A DNA stretch of 64,000 nt. Source: Cryobacterium sp. PH31-O1 (GTDB taxonomy: Bacteria > Actinomycetota > Actinomycetes > Actinomycetales > Microbacteriaceae). The stretch covers positions 186,001-250,000 of the forward strand of contig NZ_JASITB010000006.1 in NCBI RefSeq assembly GCF_030063455.1. Direction: 5' to 3'. Shown here piece by piece: positions 35,709 to 45,072 of the stretch (positions are counted from its first letter, which is position 1; each line of letters starts with the position of its first letter). A program made the position numbers and the translations under genes. The notes under the pieces are model-generated. The model saw only the letters and a program-made list of their open reading frames with translations. It had not been told where the DNA came from and did no database searches.

Positions 35709-36974
35709 TCAGCGCGCAGCCATGCTGGCACGAACCTCAAGCACCGACCATACGACAATGACGGCGACGAGCGCCATGGCGGCGAGGCCGAGTCCGGAAT
35801 AGCCGGCCAGCGTCAGAATCGGCCCGGCGAGGGCGCCGCCGAGCGCGCCGGCTGCGTTCATGGCGAGGTCGGAGAACCCTTGCAGCGACGAGCGATCCTC
35901 AATGTCGACGGCCTCGGACACCAGTGCCGAACCGGCGACGACGGATGCCGACCAGCCCAGTCCCAGAAAGATCAGGCTCAGTGTCATCGTGCCCTGCGAC
36001 CCGTCGCTAAGCCAGGCCACAGTGAGGGCGACCAGCAGCATCGACTGCCCGCCGAGAATGACCGGAACTCGTCCCACTCGGTCGGACAGTGCGCCGAAAA
36101 CGGGGGAGAGGGCGTACATGCCGGCCACGTGCAGGCTGATGGTCAGTCCCACGATCGTCAGGGTCGCGCCGTGGTCGCGCAGATGCACCGGCGCCATGGA
36201 CATCAGCGCCACCATGGTCATATGGCTCAGCGCGATGACGACAACGGCATATCGAGCCGCCGCATTGCCGCGAAGAATGGCCAGACCCCCGCTGGCGCGA
36301 CGGATGCCCGCACTCTTCGTGCGTGCGGCCAGCGCGGTCAGCAGCGGGTCTGGTCTCAGCCCGAGCGCGTAGACGCAGGCCGCCGTGACAGTGGCGGCGA
36401 GTGAGAAGGCGAACGCCCCGGTCATCGCCGGCAGTCCGAGGGCCGCGCCGAGCGCTTCGCCCGGTCCAAACAGGTTCGGGCCGAGCACGGCACCGATCGT
36501 CGTGGACCAGACCACGATCGACAGGTCACGGGCGCGAAAGCGCGAGGTGGCGAGGTCGGTCGCGGCGAATCGAGCCTGCAGATTCGTCGCCGAGCCGGCG
36601 CCGAGCATCATCAGGGCCACCAGCAGCAGGGCGAAAGTGTCGATGGAGACCGCGGTGATCGCGAGCACGGCGCCCGCGCCGGCCACGAGCGAACCGGTTG
36701 CGAGCGATACACGGCGCCCATGGGCCTGCGCCAGCCGGGCGAGCGGCACAGCCACGATCGCGGCCCCAAGGGTGCTCATGGTTGCGGCCATGCCCGACCA
36801 GGCGCTCGACCCCGACAGTTCGGCGGCGAGCAGCGCACCGAGGGACAGGGTCGCTCCCATGCCGATGCCGCCCAGAATCTGACCGGTGATGAGTACCCGC
36901 ACCACGCGCTTCTGCAGCGTGGCGTGCTCGCTGTGCGGCGTTTCCGCTTCAACGCCTGTCGTGTCGTTGTTCAC
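35709..36974 (-). CDS. Major facilitator superfamily permease
   Basis: A 421-residue protein with about twelve hydrophobic helices and a short polar N-terminus. The loop between helices 2 and 3 reads ARLAQAHGRRVSLATG, a version of the MFS A-motif, and GALSDRVGRVPVILGG repeats it in the second half. This matches drug-efflux-type MFS proteins, but the substrate cannot be deduced. GTG 36974 is preceded by AGGGGA. It is convergent with the GAF-Fis regulator and divergent from the rhodanese gene, whose upstream operator may affect both. Confidence 0.85.
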   Translation of the reverse strand: MNNDTTGVEAETPHSEHATLQKRVVRVLITGQILGGIGMGATLSLGALLAAELSGSSAWSGMAATMSTLGAAIVAVPLARLAQAHGRRVSLATGSLVAGAGAVLAITAVSIDTFALLLVALMMLGAGSATNLQARFAATDLATSRFRARDLSIVVWSTTIGAVLGPNLFGPGEALGAALGLPAMTGAFAFSLAATVTAACVYALGLRPDPLLTALAARTKSAGIRRASGGLAILRGNAAARYAVVVIALSHMTMVALMSMAPVHLRDHGATLTIVGLTISLHVAGMYALSPVFGALSDRVGRVPVILGGQSMLLVALTVAWLSDGSQGTMTLSLIFLGLGWSASVVAGSALVSEAVDIEDRSSLQGFSDLAMNAAGALGGALAGPILTLAGYSGLGLAAMALVAVIVVWSVLEVRASMAAR

Positions 36975-37081
36975 AATCGTTCCCCTTGCCTGCGGCCGGA
37001 TGGCTCAGCGCCTCGACCGGTGGCGTGTGCCTGAAAACACTCTAGCGAGGCCGCGCGCGCCCGGACTTGCCTCACCGCAAG

Positions 37082-37097
37082 ATACCCCATAGGGTAT
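37082..37097. promoter_or_regulatory. CsoR/CstR-type operator upstream of rhodanese gene
   Basis: ATACCCCATAGGGTAT is a 16-base near-perfect palindrome of the ATACCC-n-GGGTAT type bound by CsoR-family repressors, including the persulfide sensor CstR. It lies 44 bases upstream of the rhodanese lipoprotein start and overlaps a TATATAT that could be a -10 element. No CsoR-family gene is present in the window. Assignment rests on recalled consensus and on the sulfur-related downstream gene. Confidence 0.6.
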
Positions 37098-37140
37098 ATA
37101 TGAATCCAGCCCCACGCCGCAACGCCGACGAAAGCAGTTC

Positions 37141-37509
37141 ATGAAGAAGACCCTCGCCGCCCTGGCCATCGCCGTCACCGTCGTGCTCGGCCTGGCGGCC
37201 TGCTCAGTCACAGCCGAACCGGTTGAACTGGCTGCGGGCACAGTCATCGTCGATGTGCGCACGCCGAGCGAATACGCGGCCGGCCATCTCGACGGCGCCG
37301 TAAACATCGACGTGCAGTCGGCGACGTTTGACGTGGACCTGTCCGCGCTCCCGGCTGACGGCGAGTACGTCGTCTACTGCGCTTCCGGCAATCGGTCGGC
37401 CTCGGCCGTCGCCCGCATGACCGATCTCGGCTTCACCGGCCTGACCGACGCCCACGGGATGTCGGACGCTGCGGCATCCACTGGTCTGGCCATCGTAACC
37501 GCCCCGTAG
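37141..37509 (+). CDS. Rhodanese-domain lipoprotein
   Basis: A 122-residue protein. A signal peptide with lipobox LAAC predicts lipid attachment at Cys21 and location on the outer face of the membrane. The mature part is a single rhodanese domain: IVDVRTPSEYAAGHLDGAVNI, and the active-site loop YCASGNRSASA containing the catalytic Cys. It would transfer sulfane sulfur (thiosulfate or persulfide) outside the cytoplasm. The CsoR/CstR-like site upstream suggests induction by sulfide or copper stress. A Cys-rich mini-protein gene follows 43 bases downstream. Confidence 0.9.
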   Translation: MKKTLAALAIAVTVVLGLAACSVTAEPVELAAGTVIVDVRTPSEYAAGHLDGAVNIDVQSATFDVDLSALPADGEYVVYCASGNRSASAVARMTDLGFTGLTDAHGMSDAAASTGLAIVTAP

Positions 37510-37552
37510 CCCCAGTGCTCACCCCACCACCCACGTTGATCAAGGAGACACT

Positions 37553-37669
37553 ATGTGCAGTCCCATTCGTTGCGAAAACTGTTCGAAAATCGGCTGGACC
37601 GGCTGCGGCCAGCACGTCGACGAGATCATGACCGATATTCCCGTCAGTGAGCAGTGCACCTGCCGCTAA
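37553..37669 (+). CDS. 38-residue Cys-rich mini-protein
   Basis: A short gene of 38 codons with AAGGAG five bases before its ATG. The protein has six cysteines in pairs: MC and RCENC near the start, GWTGCGQH in the middle, and CTCR at the end, a pattern fitting a small zinc- or metal-binding knuckle. It begins MCSPIRCENCSKIGWTGCG. I recall similar tiny proteins (MCxPxxCxxCxKxTWxGCGxH) in other actinobacteria, with no known function. The position after the rhodanese lipoprotein suggests a shared sulfur or metal stress role. Confidence 0.75.
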   Translation: MCSPIRCENCSKIGWTGCGQHVDEIMTDIPVSEQCTCR

Positions 37670-37729
37670 AGACGGCAAGGCCGTTGCGCACGGTCGCCTG
37701 CCGCGTCGCCGCAATGAGAATATGGGGTA

Positions 37730-39393
<1,664 letters not shown>

Positions 39394-39394
<1 letters not shown>

Positions 39395-39470
39395 CCGCGC
39401 TCTGGCCGAGCTCTGGCCGAGCTCTGGCCGCGCTCTGGCCGCGCTCTGGCCGCGCTCAGGCCGCGCTCAG
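39394..39470. repeat. 11-bp tandem repeat (7 copies)
   Basis: Seven consecutive 11-base units of the form GCCGCGCTCTG fill the space between the ABC-F stop codon and the end of the convergent LysR-like gene. Variants at the fifth base (C or A) and the tenth base (T or A) show partial divergence. The array begins at the last base of the ABC-F stop and includes the stop codon of the LysR-like gene. A role in convergent transcription termination is possible. Confidence 0.9.
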
Positions 39471-39841
39471 CGCGACTGGCGCTTCTTGCCGAGCTTGGGT
39501 TGGCCCTTCACCGCTGGGGCGCGGCCCTTGCCCTTGTTGGCCTTAGCCTTGCCGCCGCCGGACCCACCGCCGGAACCGCCTGAATCGCCGGAACCGCCGC
39601 CGTTCTGCGCACCGCGGCCAGCGGCCAGCTCTCGGCGTGCATCGTCCAGAAAGGCAACGCCGATTTCGGTGAGCGTCGTGCTCTGTGCTTTGCGGTCAAA
39701 CAGGGCGTAGCCGAGTTCGGCTTCGACTCGTTTCACCGAGGTGCTGAGGGTTTCCCGGGTGACGCCGAGCGCCTGCGCAGCGCGGGCGAAATCGGGTGCC
39801 TCAGCGGCGGCCACGAAGTGACCCAGCAGGGTGATGTCCAC
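39467..39841 (-). CDS. LysR-type HTH protein lacking effector domain, Gly/Lys-rich tail
   Basis: A 124-residue protein. Residues 1-62 are a LysR-type winged HTH (LLGHFVAAAEAPDFARAAQALGVTRETLSTSVKRVEAELGYALFDR). Instead of the usual 200-residue effector-binding domain there is a low-complexity tail: GGGSGDSGGSGGGSGGG followed by a very basic KAKANKGKGRAPAVKGQPKLGKKRQSR. The tail is in-frame and ends naturally, so it looks like a stable design rather than a frameshift. It could act as a small nucleoid-associated or DNA-binding protein. Similar truncated LysR proteins occur in related genera, as far as I recall. Confidence 0.8.
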   Translation of the reverse strand: MDITLLGHFVAAAEAPDFARAAQALGVTRETLSTSVKRVEAELGYALFDRKAQSTTLTEIGVAFLDDARRELAAGRGAQNGGGSGDSGGSGGGSGGGKAKANKGKGRAPAVKGQPKLGKKRQSR

Positions 39842-39970
39842 GAACAGCCTCTCGTCAATGGCGCGGAATGCGCCCTAGACCTTCAAGGCTACGCGTCCAA
39901 AACCGCCCGACCCGCCGCGTGTTCGCGGCGGGGGCTAGGCGGCAGGTCGCCGACGTGGTTCGCTGGAGGC

Positions 39971-40573
39971 ATGACGACCCTGCCGATGTTCCCCCTGGGA
40001 TCCGTGCTCTTCCCCTATATGCCGCTGCAACTGCGCGTGTTCGAGGAACGATACCTGATCATGCTGGCCCGGGTACTCGACTCCGAGCCCGCCGAATTCG
40101 GTGTCGTCCTCATCGAACGTGGTCAGGAGGTCGGCGGCGGTGAACGGCGCTTCGGCATCGGCACCGTCGCCCGGGTCACCCAGTTGGAGGCGCCGGAGGG
40201 CTACCTCGGTCTGGTCGTGCAGGGCGAGCGCAGAATCGAGGTGACCGAGTGGATGCCGGAGGACCCGCATCCGCTGGCCACCGTGCGTGAGCTGCCCGAC
40301 CTGGAGTGGGATGACTCGCTGCTGCCGCGCCGCGAACAGGCCGAGCAACTTGTTCGTCGCACCCTGTCCCTCGCCAGCGAGTTCGTCGACCAGGAGTGGT
40401 CGCCCGATGTCGAGCTCTCCCACGACCCGATCGCGGCCGCCTGGCAGCTCGCCGCAATCGCCCCGGTTGGACCGCTCGACCAGATCGTTCTGCTGCGCTC
40501 CGACACCATGGCGACCCTGCTCGACAACATCATCGAACTCACCGAGGCTGCGGCCGAGTCGATGGCGTGGTGA
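39971..40573 (+). CDS. LON peptidase substrate-binding domain protein
   Basis: A 200-residue protein with the LON N-terminal substrate-binding fold only. It starts MTTLPMFPLGSVLFPYMPLQLRVFEERY, the classic opening, and continues with VARVTQLEAPEGYLGLVVQGERRIEV; the helical C-terminal half ends in LLDNIIELTEAAAE. There is no ATPase or protease domain. Such stand-alone proteins are common in actinobacteria, with no established function; substrate or adaptor binding is suspected. A GGAGG lies directly before ATG 39971. The 129 bases upstream of this gene contain nothing else I recognise. Confidence 0.9.
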   Translation: MTTLPMFPLGSVLFPYMPLQLRVFEERYLIMLARVLDSEPAEFGVVLIERGQEVGGGERRFGIGTVARVTQLEAPEGYLGLVVQGERRIEVTEWMPEDPHPLATVRELPDLEWDDSLLPRREQAEQLVRRTLSLASEFVDQEWSPDVELSHDPIAAAWQLAAIAPVGPLDQIVLLRSDTMATLLDNIIELTEAAAESMAW

Positions 40574-40593
40574 CGCGCCTGGACCCGACGGGC

Positions 40594-41427
40594 TTAGACC
40601 CCGATGTCGCGCTGACGCAGTGCGAGAGCCGCCGTCGCGGCGAGCAGGAGCGAAAGAGCGTAGAACACGGCAATGGTGGTGGGATCAGCGCCGGTGCTCA
40701 AGGGGCTGTTGCCGAAGGCCCAGTAGTAGGGGCTGACGTTGTGCAGCCATTCCAGACTCGCACTCTGATTGCCGAGCGCATTAAAGATATACCCGACGAC
40801 CGCCACTCCGGCTCCGGCGGCGATACCGCCGATGCGCCGCCCGCTGAGCGCTCCGCCGAGCAGTGCAACGGATGCCGTCAGCAGCGACACCCCACCAAAC
40901 ATCAGGCTCGTACCGAGCAGGTTCTCCACCTGAATCTCAAGCCGGGCGGAATCATTCAGCGTCAGCACGGCCAGGAATGTCAGCGTTGACAGAGCAAGGA
41001 TCTTCACCGCAATGGCACAGAACCGTGCCGCCGCCACCTGCACCCGAGTCACCCCGTGGGCCAGAGTGAGCTCGAGTCTTCCCGACTCCTCGTCACCGCC
41101 GAGCGCACCGGCGCCCCAACTGGTTGCCGCGATTGTCATCAGCACAAACCCGATCAGTCCGAACACGGTTGCTTGGGCGTAGCCGGCACCGGTGCCGATC
41201 TGGTCGTAATTGAGAGTTTTAATCAGTTCCGGCGGCAGGTTCTTGATGATGTCCTGCATTCCAGAGCCCCCGCTGATGCTCGGGTAGAGCGGGAGGTAAA
41301 GAAAAGCGGCCGCGGCGAGCCCGAGCGCCCAGCCCAGTAGTCCGCGCCAGGAATCGGTGAAGACCTTGCCAAAGAGTGGCAACGGCGCCCGACGTACGTT
41401 TCGCGCACGGTCCTGTACGGCGGTCAT
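40594..41427 (-). CDS. ABC-2 type exporter permease
   Basis: A 277-residue membrane protein with six hydrophobic helices. The N-terminal polar segment APLPLFGKVFTDSWRGLLGWALGLAA, the cytoplasmic loop GDEESGRLELTLAHGVTRVQVAAARF (typical of ABC-2 permeases) and the last helix before RQRDIGV fit the family. It overlaps the ATPase gene by four bases (ATGA), so the two form an exporter pair. The substrate is unknown; neighbours give no hint. Confidence 0.87.
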   Translation of the reverse strand: MTAVQDRARNVRRAPLPLFGKVFTDSWRGLLGWALGLAAAAFLYLPLYPSISGGSGMQDIIKNLPPELIKTLNYDQIGTGAGYAQATVFGLIGFVLMTIAATSWGAGALGGDEESGRLELTLAHGVTRVQVAAARFCAIAVKILALSTLTFLAVLTLNDSARLEIQVENLLGTSLMFGGVSLLTASVALLGGALSGRRIGGIAAGAGVAVVGYIFNALGNQSASLEWLHNVSPYYWAFGNSPLSTGADPTTIAVFYALSLLLAATAALALRQRDIGV

Positions 41428-42452
41428 TTCGTCACGTCCGTCTGGGCATCCGCGTGCCTCGCCAGCCCGGCAGCGGCCGCCGCCGGCATTGGTGCGGAAT
41501 ACAGTTTCAGCACGGACTCCTCGAGGTCGGGCTCCTCGAGCATGAGATCTTTCAGTTGCAGGGTCGAGATCGCCTGCAGGAACGGCGCGATCTCGCTGCT
41601 GAGTGTGGCGACGGCCTCGGCATCACCGGCCGGCGTCACCGTGCACTCGAGGGTCGTCACACCCTCGAGGGCGCCGAGGGCAGCGGCCAGATCGGTGGGT
41701 CGAATGCCACTGGCCACCAGACGCAGGTGGCGAATAGCGGTGGTGCGCAACTCCTCGACGCTGTTGATCGTGACGATACGACCGTCGCGCAGGATGGCCA
41801 CCTCGTCGGCGGCCTGCTGAATCTCGCTGATCACGTGGGACGACAGGAATACCGTCTGACCGCGGTCCCGAGCCTCGCGCACCATTTTCAAGAACTCTTG
41901 CTGCATGAGCGGGTCGAGGCCACTCGTGGGTTCGTCGAGCACGAGCAGTTCCGGCTGGTGCATGAAGGCCTGAACGATGCCGAGTTTCTGCTTGTTGCCC
42001 TTCGATAATTTGCGTACCGGCCGGTCGAGGTCGAACCCCAGCCGTTCGGCCAACTCGTGCACGTGGCCGGCTGCGACCGGCCCCGAGATATCGGCGTAGT
42101 GCGCCAGTAGGCGTCGACCGCTAGTGCGCCCCTCCAGAATCAGCTCGCCAGGCAGATAGCCGATGCGTCGCCGCAGCTCGGGCCCCGCGTTCCGTGACGG
42201 GGTGCCGAGCACCGTGGCGTGGCCCGAAGTCGGGCGAATGATGTCGAGCAGCGCCCGCATGATCGTGGTCTTACCCGCTCCGTTTGGACCGATCACGCCA
42301 AAAACCGAGCCGCGCGGCACCTGAAAGGTGACACCGTTCAGCGCACGATTACGGCCAAACTGCTTCACCAGATCGACCACGTCGATGGCGGCGTCCGGTG
42401 CCTGGCCGGGCCCGAGAACTGCGCGGGGTTGGGTGAGTGCATCGTGGCTCAT
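41424..42452 (-). CDS. ABC exporter ATP-binding protein
   Basis: A 342-residue single-NBD ATPase. Walker A is GPNGAGKTT, the signature region reads RKLSKGNKQKLGIVQAFMHQPELLVLDEPTSGLDPL, a diverged LSGGQ (LSKGN), and the switch histidine follows in FLSSHVISE. The C-terminal 110 residues form a regulatory extension common in ABC-2 drug and lantibiotic exporters (DrrA/CcmA-like). It is the first gene of the two-gene exporter operon. Confidence 0.9.
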   Translation of the reverse strand: MSHDALTQPRAVLGPGQAPDAAIDVVDLVKQFGRNRALNGVTFQVPRGSVFGVIGPNGAGKTTIMRALLDIIRPTSGHATVLGTPSRNAGPELRRRIGYLPGELILEGRTSGRRLLAHYADISGPVAAGHVHELAERLGFDLDRPVRKLSKGNKQKLGIVQAFMHQPELLVLDEPTSGLDPLMQQEFLKMVREARDRGQTVFLSSHVISEIQQAADEVAILRDGRIVTINSVEELRTTAIRHLRLVASGIRPTDLAAALGALEGVTTLECTVTPAGDAEAVATLSSEIAPFLQAISTLQLKDLMLEEPDLEESVLKLYSAPMPAAAAAGLARHADAQTDVTK

Positions 42453-42511
42453 GACGGCTCCTTGGCTCTGGCTGCGATTTTAGTCCTCGCGTGCGCGTCA
42501 GCCGGTGTCTA

Positions 42512-43147
42512 ATGGTTCAGATGACACAAATCACGCCAGCGGATGCGCCGCCCCCCGCTTCCGACGCCATCATCGGCCCCGACGGCCTCGCCAGGCCGCG
42601 CTGGGCCTCGGTCGATCCGATGCTGCGCGACTACTACGACACCGAGTGGGGCGTTCCGGTTCGGGAAGAACAGGCGTTGTTCGAGCGCATCAGCCTCGAG
42701 GCGTTCCAGTCCGGGCTGTCCTGGGCCATCATCCTGCGGAAGCGTCCCGGGTTTCGCACGGCCTTCGCCGACTTCGACCCCGACCGGGTCGCCGCCTTCG
42801 ACGAGAACGACGTGGCCCGACTGCTCAGCGACGAGAAGATCGTACGCAACCGCCTGAAAGTACGCGCCACCATCACCAACGCGCAGGCTGCCGTCGCCCT
42901 GCGTGAGCACGGCGGACTGGTCGACTTCGTGTGGTCGTTCCAGCCCGACGACACTCCCCGGCCGCAGAGGCAGGCCGACGTGCCGACCAGCTCGGCGGCA
43001 TCCGTTGCGCTGTCGAAAGCGCTGAAGAAGGTCGGCTTCGTCTTTGTCGGCCCCACCACCATGTTCGCTCTGATGGAGGCGATCGGCATGATTGATACTC
43101 ACCTGCTTGACAGTCATCGTCGCGGCAGCAGCGGGGTGTGGGGCTAG
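42512..43147 (+). CDS. tag: DNA-3-methyladenine glycosylase I-like protein, zinc site mostly lost
   Basis: A 211-residue Tag-family base-excision glycosylase (removal of 3-methyladenine from DNA). The core is well kept: YYDTEWGVPV, LFERISLEAFQSGLSWAIILRKR, ALSKALKKVGFVFVGPTT. However, the zinc-snap ligands of E. coli Tag (Cys4, His17, His175, Cys179) appear as Pro (RPRW), Tyr (YYDTEWG), His (DTHLLDS) and Ser, so only one remains. The protein probably folds without zinc. The start is ATG 42512 or 42521; neither has a clear ribosome site. The glycine riboswitch follows downstream. Confidence 0.85.
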   Translation: MVQMTQITPADAPPPASDAIIGPDGLARPRWASVDPMLRDYYDTEWGVPVREEQALFERISLEAFQSGLSWAIILRKRPGFRTAFADFDPDRVAAFDENDVARLLSDEKIVRNRLKVRATITNAQAAVALREHGGLVDFVWSFQPDDTPRPQRQADVPTSSAASVALSKALKKVGFVFVGPTTMFALMEAIGMIDTHLLDSHRRGSSGVWG

Positions 43148-43186
43148 GCTGGCACCACGTCACAACTGAATATCGGGCCATATGGA

Positions 43187-43376
43187 CGATGCGGGAGAGT
43201 TCGGCGCGAAAGCGTGCGAACACCGAAGGAGCAATCCTCCCCGACAATCTCTCAGGTATTCGTACCGCATCGAACTGGCCACTCTGAAAAGAAGACCTGG
43301 CGCGCTTGCCGGTCTCGCCCACGGTGAAAGTCAGTGCTCACGCGCTGGTGAAGCTCTCAGGCACGAGCGACAGAGG
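43187..43376 (+). ncRNA. Tandem glycine riboswitch upstream of gcvT
   Basis: Two consecutive glycine aptamers. Aptamer I is closed by CGATGCGG (43187-43194) pairing with CCGCATCG (43265-43272) and contains GGGAGAGTTC, CACCGAAGGAGCAA and the hallmark ATCTCTCAGGTA. Aptamer II is closed by CTCTG (43282-43286) and CAGAG (43371-43375) and contains CACGGTGAAAGTC and GCTCTCAGGCACGAGCGACAGAGG. This is the usual cooperative arrangement that turns on the glycine cleavage genes when glycine is abundant. About 76 bases separate it from the gcvT start and should hold the expression platform. Confidence 0.93.
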
Positions 43377-43452
43377 GGGAGTTCCCACGCGGCTCAATCG
43401 AGTCGCGAACACCGCCGCGGCCGGTAGTTCGGCCCTGTCACCCGGAGAACTC

Positions 43453-44604
43453 ATGACCTCGGCCGATTCCAGCACCCCCGCCTCCAGCTCCGAACGGTTC
43501 TCGCCGCTGCACCAGGCGCACGTCGACAGTGGTGCGAGCTTCACCGACTTTGCCGGCTGGCAGATGCCCGTGCGCTACTCGAGCGATCTCGCCGAGCACC
43601 ACGCCGTGCGAAACCAGGCCGGCCTGTTCGACCTTTCGCACATGGCCGAGATCCTGGTCGACGGCCCGGATGCCGCTGCGTACCTCGACTACGCGCTCGC
43701 CGGCAAGCTCTCGGTGATCGAGCTCTGGCAGGCCAAATACAGCCTGCTCCTGAACGAGAACGGCGGCATCATCGACGACCTCGTCGTCTACCGCCTCGAT
43801 GACGCTAAGTTTCTCATCGTGGCCAACGCCGGCAACCGGTTCGCCGCCTTCGATGCGCTACTCGCTCGTGCCGCCGCTTTCGACGTAGCCGTCGTCGACC
43901 AGAGCGACGACTACGCGCTCATCGCCGTGCAGGGCCCGAATGCTCTTGCCATCCTTGACGCGACGGCGGGCGTGACCGAGCTGGGCACCGATCTGCACTT
44001 CATGAAGTACTACCGCATCACGGATGCCGTCTTCCGCGGCCACCCCCTGCTGGTCGCCCGAACCGGGTACACCGGCGAAGACGGCTTCGAACTGTACCTC
44101 GCGGCCGACCAGGCCCGAGAACTCTGGGATGCGCTCATGAGCGCGGGCGCCGAACACGGGCTCGTTCCAGCCGGGTTGGCCAGCCGGGACACCCTCCGGC
44201 TGGAAGCGGGCATGCCGCTCTATGGCCACGAGCTCACCCTCACCACCTTCCCGGCCCAGGCCGGCCTCGGCAAGGTGGTCAACCTGGGCAAGGAGAACGA
44301 CTTCGTCGGCCGGGCCGCAAGCGTTGCGGGGCCTGCAGCGGGGGCATCCGTTCTGGTGGGTCTGATCGCCGCCGGCAAACGTGCCGGGCGGGCCGACTAT
44401 GCGATTTTTCGCAGCCTCGACGCCGAAACCGCCGACGGAGTGATCACGAGCGGTGCCCTCTCGCCGTCCCTCGGCTACCCGATTGCCATGGCCTACGTCG
44501 CCCCCGACCTGGCCCGCCTCGGCACCGAGGTGTACGTCGATGTGCGGGGCACCCGCCTCCCAGCCACCGTCACGTCTCTTCCCTTCTATAAACGCGTCAA
44601 ATAA
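43453..44604 (+). CDS. gcvT: Glycine cleavage system T protein (aminomethyltransferase)
   Basis: A 383-residue tetrahydrofolate-dependent aminomethyltransferase. It takes the aminomethyl group from the H-protein lipoyl arm, releasing ammonia and forming 5,10-methylene-THF. Conserved blocks include [49 protein letters not shown] and [18 protein letters not shown] 43453 has CCGGAGAA upstream at suitable spacing. It is first in gcvT-gcvH-gcvP, controlled by the glycine riboswitch. Confidence 0.96.
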   Translation: MTSADSSTPASSSERFSPLHQAHVDSGASFTDFAGWQMPVRYSSDLAEHHAVRNQAGLFDLSHMAEILVDGPDAAAYLDYALAGKLSVIELWQAKYSLLLNENGGIIDDLVVYRLDDAKFLIVANAGNRFAAFDALLARAAAFDVAVVDQSDDYALIAVQGPNALAILDATAGVTELGTDLHFMKYYRITDAVFRGHPLLVARTGYTGEDGFELYLAADQARELWDALMSAGAEHGLVPAGLASRDTLRLEAGMPLYGHELTLTTFPAQAGLGKVVNLGKENDFVGRAASVAGPAAGASVLVGLIAAGKRAGRADYAIFRSLDAETADGVITSGALSPSLGYPIAMAYVAPDLARLGTEVYVDVRGTRLPATVTSLPFYKRVK

Positions 44605-44610
44605 GAATTC

Positions 44611-44661
44611 TGCTTTCGGAACAACCCTGCTTTCTGAACAACTCTGCTTTCTGAACAACTC
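44611..44661. repeat. 17-bp tandem repeat (3 copies) between gcvT and gcvH
   Basis: The unit TGCTTTCTGAACAACTC occurs twice identically (44628-44644, 44645-44661), preceded by a copy with two changes (44611-44627). It lies in the 88-base gap between gcvT and gcvH. The AT-rich units contrast with the surrounding GC-rich sequence. The array may affect mRNA folding or spacing before gcvH; no reading frame is supported in it. Confidence 0.9.
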
Positions 44662-44692
44662 TGAATCCGTGCAACCTGCGAAAGGCAACACC

Positions 44693-45064
44693 ATGACAGA
44701 CACATCGAAACTCCAGTACACGGCCGAGCACGAGTGGGTTCTCGTCGAGGGGTCCGTCGCAACCGTCGGCATCACCGCCTACGCCGCCGAGAAGCTCGGC
44801 GACGTCGTCTTCGTCGAACTGCCCGAGGTGGGCAGCACGGTCGCCGGCGGCACGGTCGTCGGCGAGATCGAATCGACCAAGTCGGTCGGGGAGCTGTTCG
44901 CCCCGGTCAACGGCACCGTCACGGCCACCAACGACCAGGTGATCGAGAGCCCCGAACTCGTCAACAGCGATCCGTTCGGCGCCGGTTGGTTGATCAAGGT
45001 CGAGTTCGAGGCCCTGCCAGCCCTGCTCACCTTTGCCGAGTATTCCGCACTGATCGGGGAGTAA
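44693..45064 (+). CDS. gcvH: Glycine cleavage system H protein
   Basis: A 123-residue lipoyl-domain carrier. Lys63 in [14 protein letters not shown] is the lipoylation site; the start [12 protein letters not shown] and the closing [10 protein letters not shown] are typical. The lipoylated arm shuttles the aminomethyl group between the P, T and L proteins. ATG 44693 is preceded by GAAAGG. It is separated from gcvP by 8 bases. No lipoyl-synthesis or L-protein gene is in the window. Confidence 0.96.
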   Translation: MTDTSKLQYTAEHEWVLVEGSVATVGITAYAAEKLGDVVFVELPEVGSTVAGGTVVGEIESTKSVGELFAPVNGTVTATNDQVIESPELVNSDPFGAGWLIKVEFEALPALLTFAEYSALIGE

Positions 45065-45072
45065 CGCACAAG

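Noticed and set aside
44734-45072. N-terminal extension of gcvP overlapping gcvH
   Set aside because: The added residues are Arg-rich shadow sequence of gcvH; the family start is at 45073.
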